A stretch of DNA of 51,713 nucleotides from CAMCYM01 sp964405405 (GCA_964405405.1 CAYONT010000010.1:1-51713), one strand, 5' to 3'; positions 24,507 to 33,485 are shown, counted from the stretch's first letter. Numbers and translations are program-made. The notes: a model not told the origin generated them from the sequence alone.

Positions 24507-25678
24507 CGGAGGGAGGGCGATACGCGGCCCGCGGGGTGTCTGCGGGCAAGGAGGATGTGCATGCGGCCATCGCCGGAGTGGACAAGGGGTTGTTTCCGAA
24601 TGCCTTCTGCAAGGTGGTTCCCGATGATTTGACAGGGAGTCCTGAGCACTGTGTGGTGATGCATGCCGATGGGGCCGGTACCAAGTCTGCCTTGGCCTAC
24701 ATGGTGTGGAAAGAAACGGGCGATTTGTCGGTTTGGCGCGGGATTGCGCAAGATGCCATCGTAATGAACGTGGACGACTTGCTTTGCGTCGGGGCCACAG
24801 GGCCGATCCTCCTGTCCAGCACCATCGGTCGAAACAAGCGGTTGGTGCCAGGCGAGGTGGTTCGAGCGCTCATAGAAGGCACAGAGTCCCTGTTGGAGGA
24901 ATTGCGGGGCTACGGTCTGGACATCCGCTCCACGGGGGGCGAAACCGCTGATGTCGGAGACTTGGTGCGCACGGTCATCGTGGACAGTACGGTGGTGGCG
25001 CGCATGCGGCGGGACGAAGTCATTGACAATGCGCGGATTGCACCTGGAGATGTGGTGGTGGGCCTGGCCAGTTCTGGGCAAGCTGCTTGGGAGACGGGGT
25101 ACAATGGGGGCATGGGATCGAATGGGTTGACCAGTGCGCGCCACGATGTCTTTGGGGCGGGGCTGGGAACACGTTATCCTGAGAGCTTCGATCCTGGCCT
25201 GGATCCATCCTTGGTCTATTCCGGTGCGATGGATTTGCTGGATCCCGTGCCGGGTACGGACCTGCGCGCGGGGGCCTTGGTGCTGTCGCCCACCCGGACG
25301 TATGCGCCCCTGATTTGCCGGATTTTGCCCCGGTGGCGGGACCGCATCCACGGCATGGTCCACTGTTCGGGTGGAGGCCAAACCAAGGTCCTCCATTTCA
25401 TCCAGAACATCCAGGTAATCAAAGACAACCTGTTCGAAACTCCGCCCCTGTTCCGACTCATCCAAACCCAGTCGGGCACGGAGTGGCGGGAGATGTACCG
25501 GGTGTTCAATATGGGGCACCGGATGGAAATCTACACGGATGCAGAGGCGGCTGAGGCCATCATCGCCGAGGCCCGCTCGATGGGTGTGGCGGCGCAAGTG
25601 GTGGGGCGTTGTGTCGCCGCGGCAGAAGCTTCGGTGCGGATTCAAGGGGAGCACGGAATGTTTGAATACCGCCGTTGA
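24503..25678 (+). CDS. purM: Phosphoribosylformylglycinamidine cyclo-ligase (AIR synthetase)
   Basis: 391 aa; ATP-dependent ring closure of FGAM to aminoimidazole ribotide in purine synthesis. Shows CVVMHADGAGTKSALAYM, AQDAIVMNVDDLLCVGATGPILLSSTIGRN, STGGETADVGD, GDVVVGLASSGQA, GGGQTKVLHF and FNMGHRMEIY, all typical of the Bacteroidota form, which is longer than the E. coli enzyme (about 345 aa). Starts at a GTG that overlaps the stop of the PorE-like gene (GTGA). Followed 11 nt later by prfA; purM-prfA-pyrF is an order I recall in other Bacteroidota. Confidence 0.95.
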   Translation: MTEGGRYAARGVSAGKEDVHAAIAGVDKGLFPNAFCKVVPDDLTGSPEHCVVMHADGAGTKSALAYMVWKETGDLSVWRGIAQDAIVMNVDDLLCVGATGPILLSSTIGRNKRLVPGEVVRALIEGTESLLEELRGYGLDIRSTGGETADVGDLVRTVIVDSTVVARMRRDEVIDNARIAPGDVVVGLASSGQAAWETGYNGGMGSNGLTSARHDVFGAGLGTRYPESFDPGLDPSLVYSGAMDLLDPVPGTDLRAGALVLSPTRTYAPLICRILPRWRDRIHGMVHCSGGGQTKVLHFIQNIQVIKDNLFETPPLFRLIQTQSGTEWREMYRVFNMGHRMEIYTDAEAAEAIIAEARSMGVAAQVVGRCVAAAEASVRIQGEHGMFEYRR

Positions 25679-25689
25679 GGGCTTGAGGG

Positions 25690-26769
25690 ATGGAGCAGGT
25701 GCAGGACTTGATGGTCCGACTTTTGGCCATCGCAGACCGGTTTCGAGAGGTGGATCAACGGGTCGCGGATCCTGAGGTTCTGTCCCAGCCCACAGTGCTT
25801 CGGGAGTGGATGCAGGAGCGGAGCCGGTTGGAGCCAGTGGTCGCGCATTATCGCAAGATGGAAGGCATGTGGAAGGATTGGCAGTTGGCCAAGGAGTGGG
25901 CCGTTGGCGGCGATGAGGAATTGCGTCGGTTGGCACGGGAGGAGATGGCGGCGTTGGAGGAGGGGTTGCAGGATGCGGTGGAGGAGGCGCGGTTGTTGTT
26001 GTTGCCGAAGGATTTGGCCGACCAGCGGTCGGTTTTGTTGGAGGTGCGGGCTGGCACGGGTGGGGATGAGGCGGCCCTGTTCGCGGGCGAATTGTTCCGG
26101 ATGTACCAGCGTTATGCGGCGCAGCAGGGTTGGCGGGTGGTGCTGGTGTCTGCTCAGGAGGGAACGGTGGGTGGGTTCAAGGAGGTCATTGCCCGGCTCG
26201 ATGGAGAAGGGGTGTATGGTCGACTCAAATTCGAGAGTGGGGTGCACCGGGTCCAACGGGTGCCGGATACGGAGTCCCAAGGTCGGGTGCACACGAGCGC
26301 TGCCACGGTGGCGGTGTTGCCCGTGGCCGAGCCGGTGGATGTGGAGTTGTCCATGGCGGATGTGCGCCGGGATACCTACCGGTCTAGCGGTGCGGGTGGG
26401 CAGCACGTGAACAAGACGGAGTCAGCGGTGCGTCTCACCCACTTGCCCACGGGCATTGTGGTCGAATGTCAAGAGGGGCGTTCCCAGCATGCAAACTTTG
26501 ACCAGGCCCTGGAGGTACTTCGGTCGAGGCTTTTTGAGGCCCAACGCGACCGCCAGCGCGCTGCACAGGCTGCTGAACGAAAGTCCCTGGTTTCGACTGG
26601 AGACCGGTCGGCAAAAATCCGAACCTACAATTTCCCTCAGGGTCGGGTCACCGATCACCGCATCGGGCTCACGTTGCACAACTTGCCCGGGGTGATGCAG
26701 GGGGAATTGGACGGGATGTTGGATGCACTGCATTTGGCCGAACAAACTGAAAAACTCAAAAACGCGTGA
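25690..26769 (+). CDS. prfA: Peptide chain release factor 1
   Basis: 359 aa; recognises UAA/UAG stop codons and triggers peptide release. The catalytic GGQ is at residues 236-238 (SSGAGGQHVNKTESAVRLTH). The stop-codon recognition loop appears as RVPDTESQGRVHTSA, the P-x-T form expected of RF1 rather than the SPF of RF2. N-terminal helical domain and VRAGTGGDEAALFAGEL are typical. The ATG at 25690 gives full family length. Its stop overlaps the GTG start of pyrF. Confidence 0.96.
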   Translation: MEQVQDLMVRLLAIADRFREVDQRVADPEVLSQPTVLREWMQERSRLEPVVAHYRKMEGMWKDWQLAKEWAVGGDEELRRLAREEMAALEEGLQDAVEEARLLLLPKDLADQRSVLLEVRAGTGGDEAALFAGELFRMYQRYAAQQGWRVVLVSAQEGTVGGFKEVIARLDGEGVYGRLKFESGVHRVQRVPDTESQGRVHTSAATVAVLPVAEPVDVELSMADVRRDTYRSSGAGGQHVNKTESAVRLTHLPTGIVVECQEGRSQHANFDQALEVLRSRLFEAQRDRQRAAQAAERKSLVSTGDRSAKIRTYNFPQGRVTDHRIGLTLHNLPGVMQGELDGMLDALHLAEQTEKLKNA

Positions 26770-27599
26770 ACGCCATTCAAAACCGGGCCCAATTGCATGC
26801 CGCCATCCGGGCAAAGGAGTCTTTTTTGTGTGTGGGTCTGGACCCGGATCCGGCGAAAATTCCGGCGGTTTGTGGGACGGGGGTCGCAGGGGTTGAGCGG
26901 TTTTGCGCGGAAATCATCGAGGCGACTGCGGATCTGGCGGTAGCGTTCAAGCCCAACCTCGCTTTCTTCGAGGCCTTCGGTTCGGCGGGGTGGGCAGCGC
27001 TGGAGCGGACGGTGGCCAGGATGCCGGCCGATGTCCTGTGCATCGCGGATGCCAAGCGAGGCGACATCGGCAACACATCGGCCCGATACGCCGAGGCGAT
27101 TTTCGGTTCTTTGGGCGCGGGAGCGATTACGGTGGCTCCCTACATGGGGGAGGACAGTGTCCGTCCTTTTTTGGACGTGCCGGGCCACTGGACGGTGGTC
27201 TTGGCGCTGACCTCGAATGCAGGAGCCGCAGACTTTGAGTTCCACGGCACGCCCCCCCTGTACGAGCGGGTCCTCGAGCGCGTGTCCGCGTGGGGCACGC
27301 CGGACCAACTCATGTTCGTCGTGGGCGCCACGCGACCTGCGGAACTCGGCCGGATTCGGTCCCTGGTGCCCGATCATTTCTTCCTGGTCCCGGGCGTGGG
27401 TGCGCAGGGCGGAACCGTTGCGGAGGTCGCGGCAGCTGGCTGGAACGCCCACGTGGGCCTGCTTGTGAACGCGTCCCGCAGCATCCTCTATGCTTCTTCA
27501 GGTAGCGATTTCGCTGCTGCCGCCCGGACAGCCGCCGCTGAGATGCAGTCCGAGATGGCGGAGCTGGGCAGGGCCCGCGGCTGGGGGGCGCCTACCTGA
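26766..27599 (+). CDS. pyrF: Orotidine 5'-phosphate decarboxylase (type 2)
   Basis: 277 aa; last step of UMP synthesis. Shows FLCVGLDPDPAKIP, VAFKPNLAFFEAFG, the catalytic D-x-K-x-x-D as IADAKRGDIGNT, TVAPYMGEDSVRPF and LVPGVGAQGGT; the lengthened loops are those of the type 2 (about 270 aa) subfamily. GTG start at 26766 overlaps the prfA stop. A GC hairpin follows 11 nt after its stop. Confidence 0.95.
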   Translation: MNAIQNRAQLHAAIRAKESFLCVGLDPDPAKIPAVCGTGVAGVERFCAEIIEATADLAVAFKPNLAFFEAFGSAGWAALERTVARMPADVLCIADAKRGDIGNTSARYAEAIFGSLGAGAITVAPYMGEDSVRPFLDVPGHWTVVLALTSNAGAADFEFHGTPPLYERVLERVSAWGTPDQLMFVVGATRPAELGRIRSLVPDHFFLVPGVGAQGGTVAEVAAAGWNAHVGLLVNASRSILYASSGSDFAAAARTAAAEMQSEMAELGRARGWGAPT

Positions 27600-27610
27600 C
27601 ATGCACAAAA

Positions 27611-27638
27611 CCCCGGCCACCGATCGTGAAAGCCGGGG
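27611..27638. terminator. Hairpin after pyrF
   Basis: CCCCGGC (27611-27617) pairs with GCCGGGG (27632-27638) across a 14-nt loop. Downstream is AATAAATTG, without a real T-run; four A lie upstream. A terminator-like end of the pyrF operon, weaker by sequence than the others. Confidence 0.6.
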
Positions 27639-27704
27639 AATAAATTGACCGCATCCTGGATGCACTTTGTATATTCGGCGGCTTAGAACCTTTTTCGCTG
27701 AGCC

Positions 27705-29285
27705 ATGCCACGATTCATCCTCGCTCTGGGCCTATTTTTTGCGTTGCTTTCTGGACCCATGAGCCAGGTGGTAGGCCAAACAACCTCCTCCGAAACCACT
27801 GACGCTGTCACCTTGGACGACCGAATCAACGGTGTCATGGAGCCCATCACCACAGCCATTTCGAAGGTGATCTTCTTCACGGTGTCCATAGGTGGGGGGG
27901 TAGAGGTGCCCTTCGTCCTACTCTGGTTGCTCGCGGGTGCGGTCTTCTTCACCGTGTTCTTCCGCTTTGTGAATGTGCGGGCCTTCCGACATGCGCTGGA
28001 TGTGGTTCGCGGGAAGTATGATGACCCCATGGACAAAGGCGAGGTCAGCCATTTTCAGGCATTGACGGCAGCATTGAGCGGCACGGTGGGCGTTGGAAAC
28101 ATCGCTGGAGTTGCGGTTGCTGTGAGCTTGGGCGGTCCGGGTGCAACGTTTTGGATGATTGTCGCGGGTCTCCTCGGCATGAGCTCGAAGTTCGCCGAGT
28201 GCACACTGGGCGTCAAGTACCGCAAGAACAATCCCGATGGATCCGTAAGTGGGGGGCCCATGTACTACCTGCGAGACGGACTCGCCCGCATGGGATGGGG
28301 CCCACTGGGGCAGGTGCTCGCGGTGTTGTTCGCTGTGGCGTGTATCGGGGGTTCCTTCGGTGGAGGAAACATGGTTCAAGTCAACCAAGCGACTTCTCAG
28401 CTTATTCAAGTCACAGGTGGGGTAGACAGCATTCTCTACGGCCGGGGCTGGATGTTTGGCGTGTTAACTGCCGCGGTGGTGGCTTTCATCATCATTGGTG
28501 GCATCAAATCCATTGCCCGGGTTACGGACAAGATTGTACCGTTGATGGTAGGGGTCTACATTGCGGGTGCATTGGTGGTGATTTTTGGAAATCTGGACGC
28601 TGTCCCCACTGCAGTCTCCCGAATTGTTGCCGGTGCCTTTGATTCCGATGCGATGTATGGAGGAATTGTCGGCGTTTTGATCCAAGGATTCAAGCGGGCC
28701 GCGTTTTCCAACGAGGCAGGCATAGGTTCGGCTTCTATTGCACACTCCGCAGCAAAGACTGACGAACCCGTCTCAGAAGGGGTGGTCTCGCTGTTGGAGC
28801 CCTTCATCGATACGGTGGTGATTTGCACCATGACAGCCCTGGTGATTGTCATCACGGACTACGGACAATTCACAGCGAATGAGGTGCATGAGTTGGCCCA
28901 GAGTGGTCAACTATCGGCGATCGAGTTGACGTCTTCCGCCTTTGAGCAAACCATGTCCTGGTTCCCCTACGTACTTTCCTTTGCAGTGGTCATGTTCGCC
29001 CTGTCCACGATGATCAGCTGGAGCTATTATGGTCTCAAGGCATGGACGTTCTTGTTCGGAGAGTCACGTGTTGCCGATTTGTCTTACAAGGCGTTGTACT
29101 GTTTGTTCATCGTGGTGGGTTCGGCCATTTCGGCGAAGAGTGTTTTTGACTTTGGTGACGCGATGATCTTTGCTATGTGCTTCCCCAATCTGCTGGGCTT
29201 ATTCATGTTAGCCCCTGAACTTTACAGAGATTTAAAGGATTACTTGGGGCGCGTGAAGTCCGGCGCCATCCAGCGTACTTCCTGA
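27705..29285 (+). CDS. Sodium:alanine symporter family protein (AGCS)
   Basis: 526 aa inner-membrane amino acid carrier driven by Na+ or H+. After an N-terminal signal-like segment (FILALGLFFALLSGPMSQVVGQ), the family hallmarks appear: FQALTAALSGTVGVGNIAGVAVAVSLGGPGATFWMIVAGLLGMSSKFAECTLGVKYR, GGPMYYLRDGL, IGGSFGGGNMVQVNQ, FKRAAFSNEAGIGSASIAHSAAKT and EPFIDTVVICTMTAL. About eleven to twelve membrane segments. The first 60 residues are an extension compared with the classical DagA-type proteins. A possible promoter TTG-N22-TATATTCG (27645-27677) precedes it. Confidence 0.94.
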   Translation: MPRFILALGLFFALLSGPMSQVVGQTTSSETTDAVTLDDRINGVMEPITTAISKVIFFTVSIGGGVEVPFVLLWLLAGAVFFTVFFRFVNVRAFRHALDVVRGKYDDPMDKGEVSHFQALTAALSGTVGVGNIAGVAVAVSLGGPGATFWMIVAGLLGMSSKFAECTLGVKYRKNNPDGSVSGGPMYYLRDGLARMGWGPLGQVLAVLFAVACIGGSFGGGNMVQVNQATSQLIQVTGGVDSILYGRGWMFGVLTAAVVAFIIIGGIKSIARVTDKIVPLMVGVYIAGALVVIFGNLDAVPTAVSRIVAGAFDSDAMYGGIVGVLIQGFKRAAFSNEAGIGSASIAHSAAKTDEPVSEGVVSLLEPFIDTVVICTMTALVIVITDYGQFTANEVHELAQSGQLSAIELTSSAFEQTMSWFPYVLSFAVVMFALSTMISWSYYGLKAWTFLFGESRVADLSYKALYCLFIVVGSAISAKSVFDFGDAMIFAMCFPNLLGLFMLAPELYRDLKDYLGRVKSGAIQRTS

Positions 29286-29363
29286 TTGGGAAAGGTGAAG
29301 TGCACGGCCAACCCAATTTGGCCAGCATAGGTGGGAAAATGAGGGGTAGGAAAAGGAGGAGAA

Positions 29364-30089
29364 ATGAGGAGTGATATGAAGTTAGCGTCTTTCGGAAAGT
29401 GGTTTCGGGGCAGGGGAGGAGAGCGCATGGGCATGCTGTTGTTGCTGCTGGTTTCGTGGCTGTGTGCCCATTGGTTCAACCGGAATGAGTTTCACGTGCG
29501 AGCGGGAGATTGGTTGTCCCAATTGCCTGACCAGGGCGGGAACGAGGTGACGGGTTTGTTGGAGTGGCTCAATGACCAGCAGGGACCTGGTTCCCATCCT
29601 TTTGACATAAGCCGACGGGAACGGGCCCGGAAGCGGGTGGATGTACCAACCTGGGGTCGAGGCACCACAGTGCACGCCTTTACGCCCTTGGAGGTCAACC
29701 GAGCTGACAGTGCAGCCTTCGAGGGCTTGCCCTGGGTGGGCCCCGGATTGGCAGGCCGAATCTGCAAATACAGGGCCTCGCTGGGAGGCTTCTGGAGCAT
29801 GAACCAGTTGGGCGAGGTCTGGGGCATCGGACCGGAGGCATTGGATGTGTTGGGGCAGCGTTGTTGGGTGGATGCAGCTGCGGTGGTTCCGCTCTGTGCG
29901 GACACGGCTTCTTGGAGCAGCCTACGCAAGCATCCCTACATTCGAGCCGAAGGGGCACGGCTCATTGAACGCTATCGAAAACATCATCCCTTGCGGCAGA
30001 TTGAGGACTTGCTCGGTTCACCTGCGGTATCAGATAGCTTGCTGGGTGTATGGAAACCCTACCTTCGTTTGTGTGAACCCGTCGATTAA
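29364..30089 (+). CDS. ComEA-like helix-hairpin-helix protein
   Basis: 241 aa. One N-terminal membrane segment (MGMLLLLLVSWLCAHWF), a variable stretch, then tandem HhH motifs: LEVNRADSAAFEGLPWVGPGLAGRICKYRASLGGFWSMNQLGEVWGIGPEALDVL (about 112-165) and a second HhH-like repeat (about 185-235: SLRKHPYIRAEGARLIERYRKHHPLRQIEDLL). ComEA-type proteins bind incoming DNA during natural transformation, but Bacteroidota carry many such HhH proteins of untested role. No other competence genes are adjacent. An AATTTGGCC motif lies upstream at 29315-29323. Confidence 0.82.
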   Translation: MRSDMKLASFGKWFRGRGGERMGMLLLLLVSWLCAHWFNRNEFHVRAGDWLSQLPDQGGNEVTGLLEWLNDQQGPGSHPFDISRRERARKRVDVPTWGRGTTVHAFTPLEVNRADSAAFEGLPWVGPGLAGRICKYRASLGGFWSMNQLGEVWGIGPEALDVLGQRCWVDAAAVVPLCADTASWSSLRKHPYIRAEGARLIERYRKHHPLRQIEDLLGSPAVSDSLLGVWKPYLRLCEPVD

Positions 30090-30123
30090 TCCCGAAATTT
30101 GTTCAGTTATCCAATCCAGGGTT

Positions 30124-30663
30124 GTGAGCAATTCTATTCAAAGGGCTTTTTCTGAGGCGGTGCGGGATGTGCCGGATTTTCCACGGGCAGGGGTTTTGTT
30201 CAAGGACCTCAAGGATGTTTGGCGCAATCCAAGTTTGTGTCAGAAGGTGGTGGAATCCGTTGCCAATGACATTGAGACAGCGGGTGGTGCTGACGCTGTG
30301 GTAGGCATCGAAAGCCGTGGTTTCCTCCTGGGGATGCCGCTCGCCATGGTTTTGGGGGTGCCTTTCCTACCGGCTCGGAAAGGCGGAAAACTCCCCGGCC
30401 CCGTGCTTCGGATGACTTATGGCTTGGAGTATGGAGAGGATGTGCTGGAATTGCAAGGCGATGGTTTGGACCGTCTCAAACGCATCTGGATCCATGACGA
30501 TGTATTGGCCACAGGTGGTACGGCAGAGGCAGCTGCGAAGCTCATTGACATGTCAGGGGGGCGTGTAGCTGGCTTTTCCTTCCTCCTGGAAATTGCAGCA
30601 CTCGGAGGAAGGGAACGTTTGCTCGACAGGGGGGCCGTGTTGCCGCCCATGTGCAGTGTTTGA
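30124..30663 (+). CDS. apt: Adenine phosphoribosyltransferase
   Basis: 179 aa; salvages adenine with PRPP to AMP. Starts at a GTG, giving VSNSIQRAFSEAVRDVPDFPRAGVLFKDL, the normal Apt N-terminus; no ATG is available near it. VVGIESRGFLLGMPLA and the PRPP loop IWIHDDVLATGGTAEAAAKLI are present, and the length matches the family. It lies 34 nt after comEA-like and 19 nt before the acyl-CoA dehydrogenase, so all three may share a transcript. Confidence 0.94.
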   Translation: MSNSIQRAFSEAVRDVPDFPRAGVLFKDLKDVWRNPSLCQKVVESVANDIETAGGADAVVGIESRGFLLGMPLAMVLGVPFLPARKGGKLPGPVLRMTYGLEYGEDVLELQGDGLDRLKRIWIHDDVLATGGTAEAAAKLIDMSGGRVAGFSFLLEIAALGGRERLLDRGAVLPPMCSV

Positions 30664-30682
30664 ATCGATAGAATCAGGAACC

Positions 30683-31834
30683 ATGAATTTTCATTTGACA
30701 GAGGACCAAGCCCTCATCCGGCAGAGTGTTCGGGCTTTCGCGGAGCAAGAGATTTTGCCTCACCGCATGGAATGGGATGAATCTCAAATGTTTCCCCGGG
30801 CACTCTTTGAAAAGTTGGGGGAACAAGGACTCATGGGGATGTTGGTTCCAGAAACCTATGGTGGGGCCGGACTGGGGTATGTGGAATACAAATTGGCCAT
30901 CGAGGAGCTTGCCCGGGTATGTGGTTCGGTTGCCTTGTCCATGGCAGCGCACAACAGCCTGTGCACCAACCACATCTTGATGTTCGGGAGTGAGGATCAG
31001 AAGAAGCGTTATTTGCCCAGTTTGGCATCTGGAAAACACATCGGCGCATGGGGCTTGACAGAGGCAAACACGGGTTCGGATGCGCTACGTATGCGCACCG
31101 TGGCCACCCGGGATGCGTCCCGTGGTGGATGGGTGTTGAATGGGGCCAAGAATTGGATCACGCATGGAATCAGTGGTGAGGTGGCAGTGGTTCTTGCCCG
31201 GACAGGGGAGTTGTTGGACAGCCACGGAATCACAGCCTTCGTGGTGGAGCGCGGCATGCCGGGATTTGCAGGTGGGAAGAAGGAGAACAAGTTGGGCATG
31301 CGATGTAGCGAAACGGCTGAGATGATCTTCACGGATTGCTTCGTTCCGGATGCCCAGGTGTTGGGGGCGGTGGGGGATGGATTTGTGCAAGCCATGAAGG
31401 TTCTGGATGGGGGGCGAATCAGCATTGCCGCGTTGGGTTTGGGCATTGCTCAAGGCGCCTATGAGACCGCTCGGGATTACGCTTTGGAGCGGGAGCAGTT
31501 TGGCCAACCCATTGCCAAATTTCAGGCCATCGCATTTAAAATCGCGGACATGGCCCTGGCCATTGAGGCAGCGAACCTTCTGGTGTTGAATGCCTGTTGC
31601 CTCAAGGACAAGGGGCTGCCCGTCACAAAGGAATCGGCAATGGCGAAGTATGAGGCCAGTGAGGTGGCCGTTCGCGTGGCCACCGATGCTGTGCAAGTGC
31701 TGGGTGGATACGGTTACACCAAGGACTATCCGGCAGAGAAGTACTTTCGGGACAGCAAGCTCTGCACCATTGGTGAAGGCACCAGTGAGATTCAGAAATT
31801 GGTGATTGGCAGAGAGGTACTGAAATCCCGTTGA
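30683..31834 (+). CDS. Acyl-CoA dehydrogenase
   Basis: 383 aa FAD flavoenzyme oxidising acyl-CoA at the alpha-beta bond. Family marks: MNFHLTEDQALIRQSVRAFAEQEI, VPETYGGAGLGYVEY, GAWGLTEANTGSDA, ITHGISGEVAVVLARTG, ALGLGIAQGAYETARDYALEREQFGQPIAKFQAIAFKIADM and the C-terminal catalytic Glu in LCTIGEGTSEIQKLVIGR. It resembles the short-chain/butyryl group most. The ATG at 30683 is the family start. Confidence 0.95.
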   Translation: MNFHLTEDQALIRQSVRAFAEQEILPHRMEWDESQMFPRALFEKLGEQGLMGMLVPETYGGAGLGYVEYKLAIEELARVCGSVALSMAAHNSLCTNHILMFGSEDQKKRYLPSLASGKHIGAWGLTEANTGSDALRMRTVATRDASRGGWVLNGAKNWITHGISGEVAVVLARTGELLDSHGITAFVVERGMPGFAGGKKENKLGMRCSETAEMIFTDCFVPDAQVLGAVGDGFVQAMKVLDGGRISIAALGLGIAQGAYETARDYALEREQFGQPIAKFQAIAFKIADMALAIEAANLLVLNACCLKDKGLPVTKESAMAKYEASEVAVRVATDAVQVLGGYGYTKDYPAEKYFRDSKLCTIGEGTSEIQKLVIGREVLKSR

Positions 31835-31892
31835 GTGTGCGAGCAGCCAGCGACCATTGGATGCCGATGTCCCACACTTTTTTCAGGGGAAT

Positions 31893-31924
31893 TTTGGATT
31901 TCGAGTTTTGAGATGCTATTTTCG
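31893..31924 (+). promoter_or_regulatory. Promoter of rpsU (TTTG-N20-TATTTTCG)
   Basis: -33 TTTG at 31893-31896 and -7 TATTTTCG at 31917-31924 (one mismatch to TANNTTTG), ending 19 nt before the rpsU ATG. Confidence 0.6.
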
Positions 31925-31943
31925 CACTCCAATTTTGACTACC

Positions 31944-32135
31944 ATGCTCTCTATTCCCGTTAAGGAAGGCGATAACATCGAGCGCGCGCTGAAGCGTTTC
32001 AAGAAGAAGTTTGACCGCACCAAGCGGATGAAGGAGTTGCGCGTGCGCCGTGAATTTGTCAAGCCCAGTGTCCTGAAGCGGGAAGCTGAAAAGAAAGCGG
32101 TTTATAAGAATACCCTGAACTTGCAACACGACTGA
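31944..32135 (+). CDS. rpsU: 30S ribosomal protein S21
   Basis: 63 aa, strongly basic: MLSIPVKEGDNIERALKRFKKKFDRTKRMKELRVRREFVKPS… matches bS21 along its whole length. The ATG at 31944 is the family start. It has its own promoter and a strong terminator directly after it. Confidence 0.96.
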   Translation: MLSIPVKEGDNIERALKRFKKKFDRTKRMKELRVRREFVKPSVLKREAEKKAVYKNTLNLQHD

Positions 32136-32157
32136 GGCAAAGTTTGGAATCTCAACG

Positions 32158-32200
32158 AAAAGGAGCGATATTGTCGAACGACATTCGCTCCTTTTCTCGT
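32158..32200 (+). terminator. Intrinsic terminator after rpsU
   Basis: AAAAGGAGCG (32158-32167) pairs perfectly with CGCTCCTTTT (32186-32195), and the loop holds a further TGTCG-AA-CGACA stem. CTCGTTTT follows. Because it starts with A-runs it could also act on the other strand. Confidence 0.85.
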
Positions 32201-32217
32201 TTTAAGACCCGCCACAT

Positions 32218-33120
32218 TTGAACCCTACCCAGCAACATATTGCCGATTTTTTGGCATTCCTGCAGAAGGAAAAGCGGGGTTCGGTACACACCCTTCGATG
32301 TTACAGATCGGACTTGAACCAATTGGTTCGTTTTCTGGTCGAACGGTATGATCATGGGGATTTGCATACGGTGAAAGGGGAATGGCTCCGCTCTTGGGTA
32401 GTGGAGATGATGCGAGAAGGAATGGCGCCCCGCACCATTCATCGAAAAGTGTCGGCGTACAGAACCTTCGCGCGTTACGCAAAACGAATGGGCATATTGC
32501 AGTCCGATGCAGGGGAAAGCGTGGTGCTTCCCCGGCTTGAAAAACGGTTGCCACAGGTCGTTCCAGAACACGCCATGACAGATTTGTTCGAGGAGGGTGT
32601 GTTTCCAGATGATTGGAAGGGGAGGAGAGATCGTAGCTTGATTGCCTTGTTGTACGAAACGGGAATCCGGTTGTCAGAACTGATCGCGTTGCGTCTTGTC
32701 GATGTGGATACGGGCAGGTCCGAATTGCGGGTTTGGGGAAAAGGGTCTAAAGAACGTCGGGTTCCCCTTCTTCCCATTACCATGCAAGGGATTCAAGCGC
32801 ATTTGGAATCTCGGCCTTTTCAATCGGAATACCTCTTCGTCACGGATGCGGGGCGAAGTTTGTACCCATCTTTTGTGTACCGTCGCGTCAACCACTATCT
32901 GGGTGAGGTGAGCACCCTGCAGCAGTGCAGCCCGCACGTGTTGCGTCACACTTTTGCTACGCATCTCCTCAACCGAGGTGCGGAACTCACAGCTGTGAAG
33001 GAAATGTTGGGCCATGCGAGTCTGGGGTCCACCCAGATATACACCCACCATACGATTTCTAAACTCAAAGCGTTTCATCAGGGTAGTCCATTGGACCGAA
33101 GGCCCAATGGGGAACTTTAA
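32218..33120 (+). CDS. Tyrosine recombinase of the XerC/XerD family
   Basis: 300 aa site-specific recombinase, probably resolving chromosome dimers at dif. N-terminal SAM-like domain (about 1-95: HIADFLAFLQKEKRGSVHTLRCYRSDLNQLVRFL) and catalytic domain with R151 (ETGIRLSEL), GKGSKERRVPL, H240 and R243 (HVLRHTFATHLL), H266 (GHASLGSTQIY) and the nucleophile Y275. All catalytic residues are intact. Starts at TTG; no ATG gives a full N-terminal domain. The rpsU-xer-hpf neighbourhood is standard in Bacteroidota, so this is a housekeeping enzyme and not an integrase of a mobile element. Confidence 0.92.
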   Translation: MNPTQQHIADFLAFLQKEKRGSVHTLRCYRSDLNQLVRFLVERYDHGDLHTVKGEWLRSWVVEMMREGMAPRTIHRKVSAYRTFARYAKRMGILQSDAGESVVLPRLEKRLPQVVPEHAMTDLFEEGVFPDDWKGRRDRSLIALLYETGIRLSELIALRLVDVDTGRSELRVWGKGSKERRVPLLPITMQGIQAHLESRPFQSEYLFVTDAGRSLYPSFVYRRVNHYLGEVSTLQQCSPHVLRHTFATHLLNRGAELTAVKEMLGHASLGSTQIYTHHTISKLKAFHQGSPLDRRPNGEL

Positions 33121-33130
33121 TCTCAGAACG

Positions 33131-33424
33131 ATGCAAGTACAGATTCACTCCATTCATTTTGATGCCGACCAGAAGCTCTTGGCCTTCATTCACTCCAAGA
33201 TGCAGAAATTGACAACCTTTCACGACCACTTGATTTCGGGTGAGGTGTTTCTCCGCCTTGACAAAGACCATGAGAAGGGGAACAAGATTGCAGAGATCAA
33301 GATCCATGTGCCAGGAGCCGATTTGTTTGCCAAGCGGAATGCGGCCACCTTTGAAGGGGCTTGTGACGAGGTTGTAGAAGCGTTGCGTCGTCAATTGCGA
33401 AAGCAGCGAAAGCACAGGGATTGA
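33131..33424 (+). CDS. hpf: Ribosome hibernation-promoting factor / RaiA family
   Basis: 97 aa short-form HPF. MQVQIHSIHFDADQKLLAFIHSKMQKLTTFHDHL…DLFAKRNAATFEGACDEVVEALRRQLRKQRKHRD shows the beta-alpha-beta-beta-beta-alpha fold and basic C-terminal helix that bind the 30S decoding site and silence ribosomes in stationary phase. Starts 10 nt after the recombinase stop, so it is co-transcribed with it. Confidence 0.92.
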   Translation: MQVQIHSIHFDADQKLLAFIHSKMQKLTTFHDHLISGEVFLRLDKDHEKGNKIAEIKIHVPGADLFAKRNAATFEGACDEVVEALRRQLRKQRKHRD

Positions 33425-33440
33425 CCGTTATCCAAGCGAT

Positions 33441-33485
33441 TGCCCGGCACAATCATTTTTTCTACGCGAAAAGTTGTGCCGGGCA
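33441..33485 (+). terminator. Hairpin terminator after hpf
   Basis: TGCCCGGCACAA (33441-33452) and TTGTGCCGGGCA (33474-33485) form a perfect 12-bp stem with a 21-nt loop, followed by a short T stretch that begins the next promoter's -33 box. Confidence 0.8.

Noticed and set aside
32218..33120. Tyrosine recombinase as integrase of a genomic island inserted near the tRNA genes
   Set aside because: It sits in the conserved rpsU-xer-hpf order, points toward the tRNAs with housekeeping genes on both sides, and no direct repeats of tRNA ends or cargo genes are visible.
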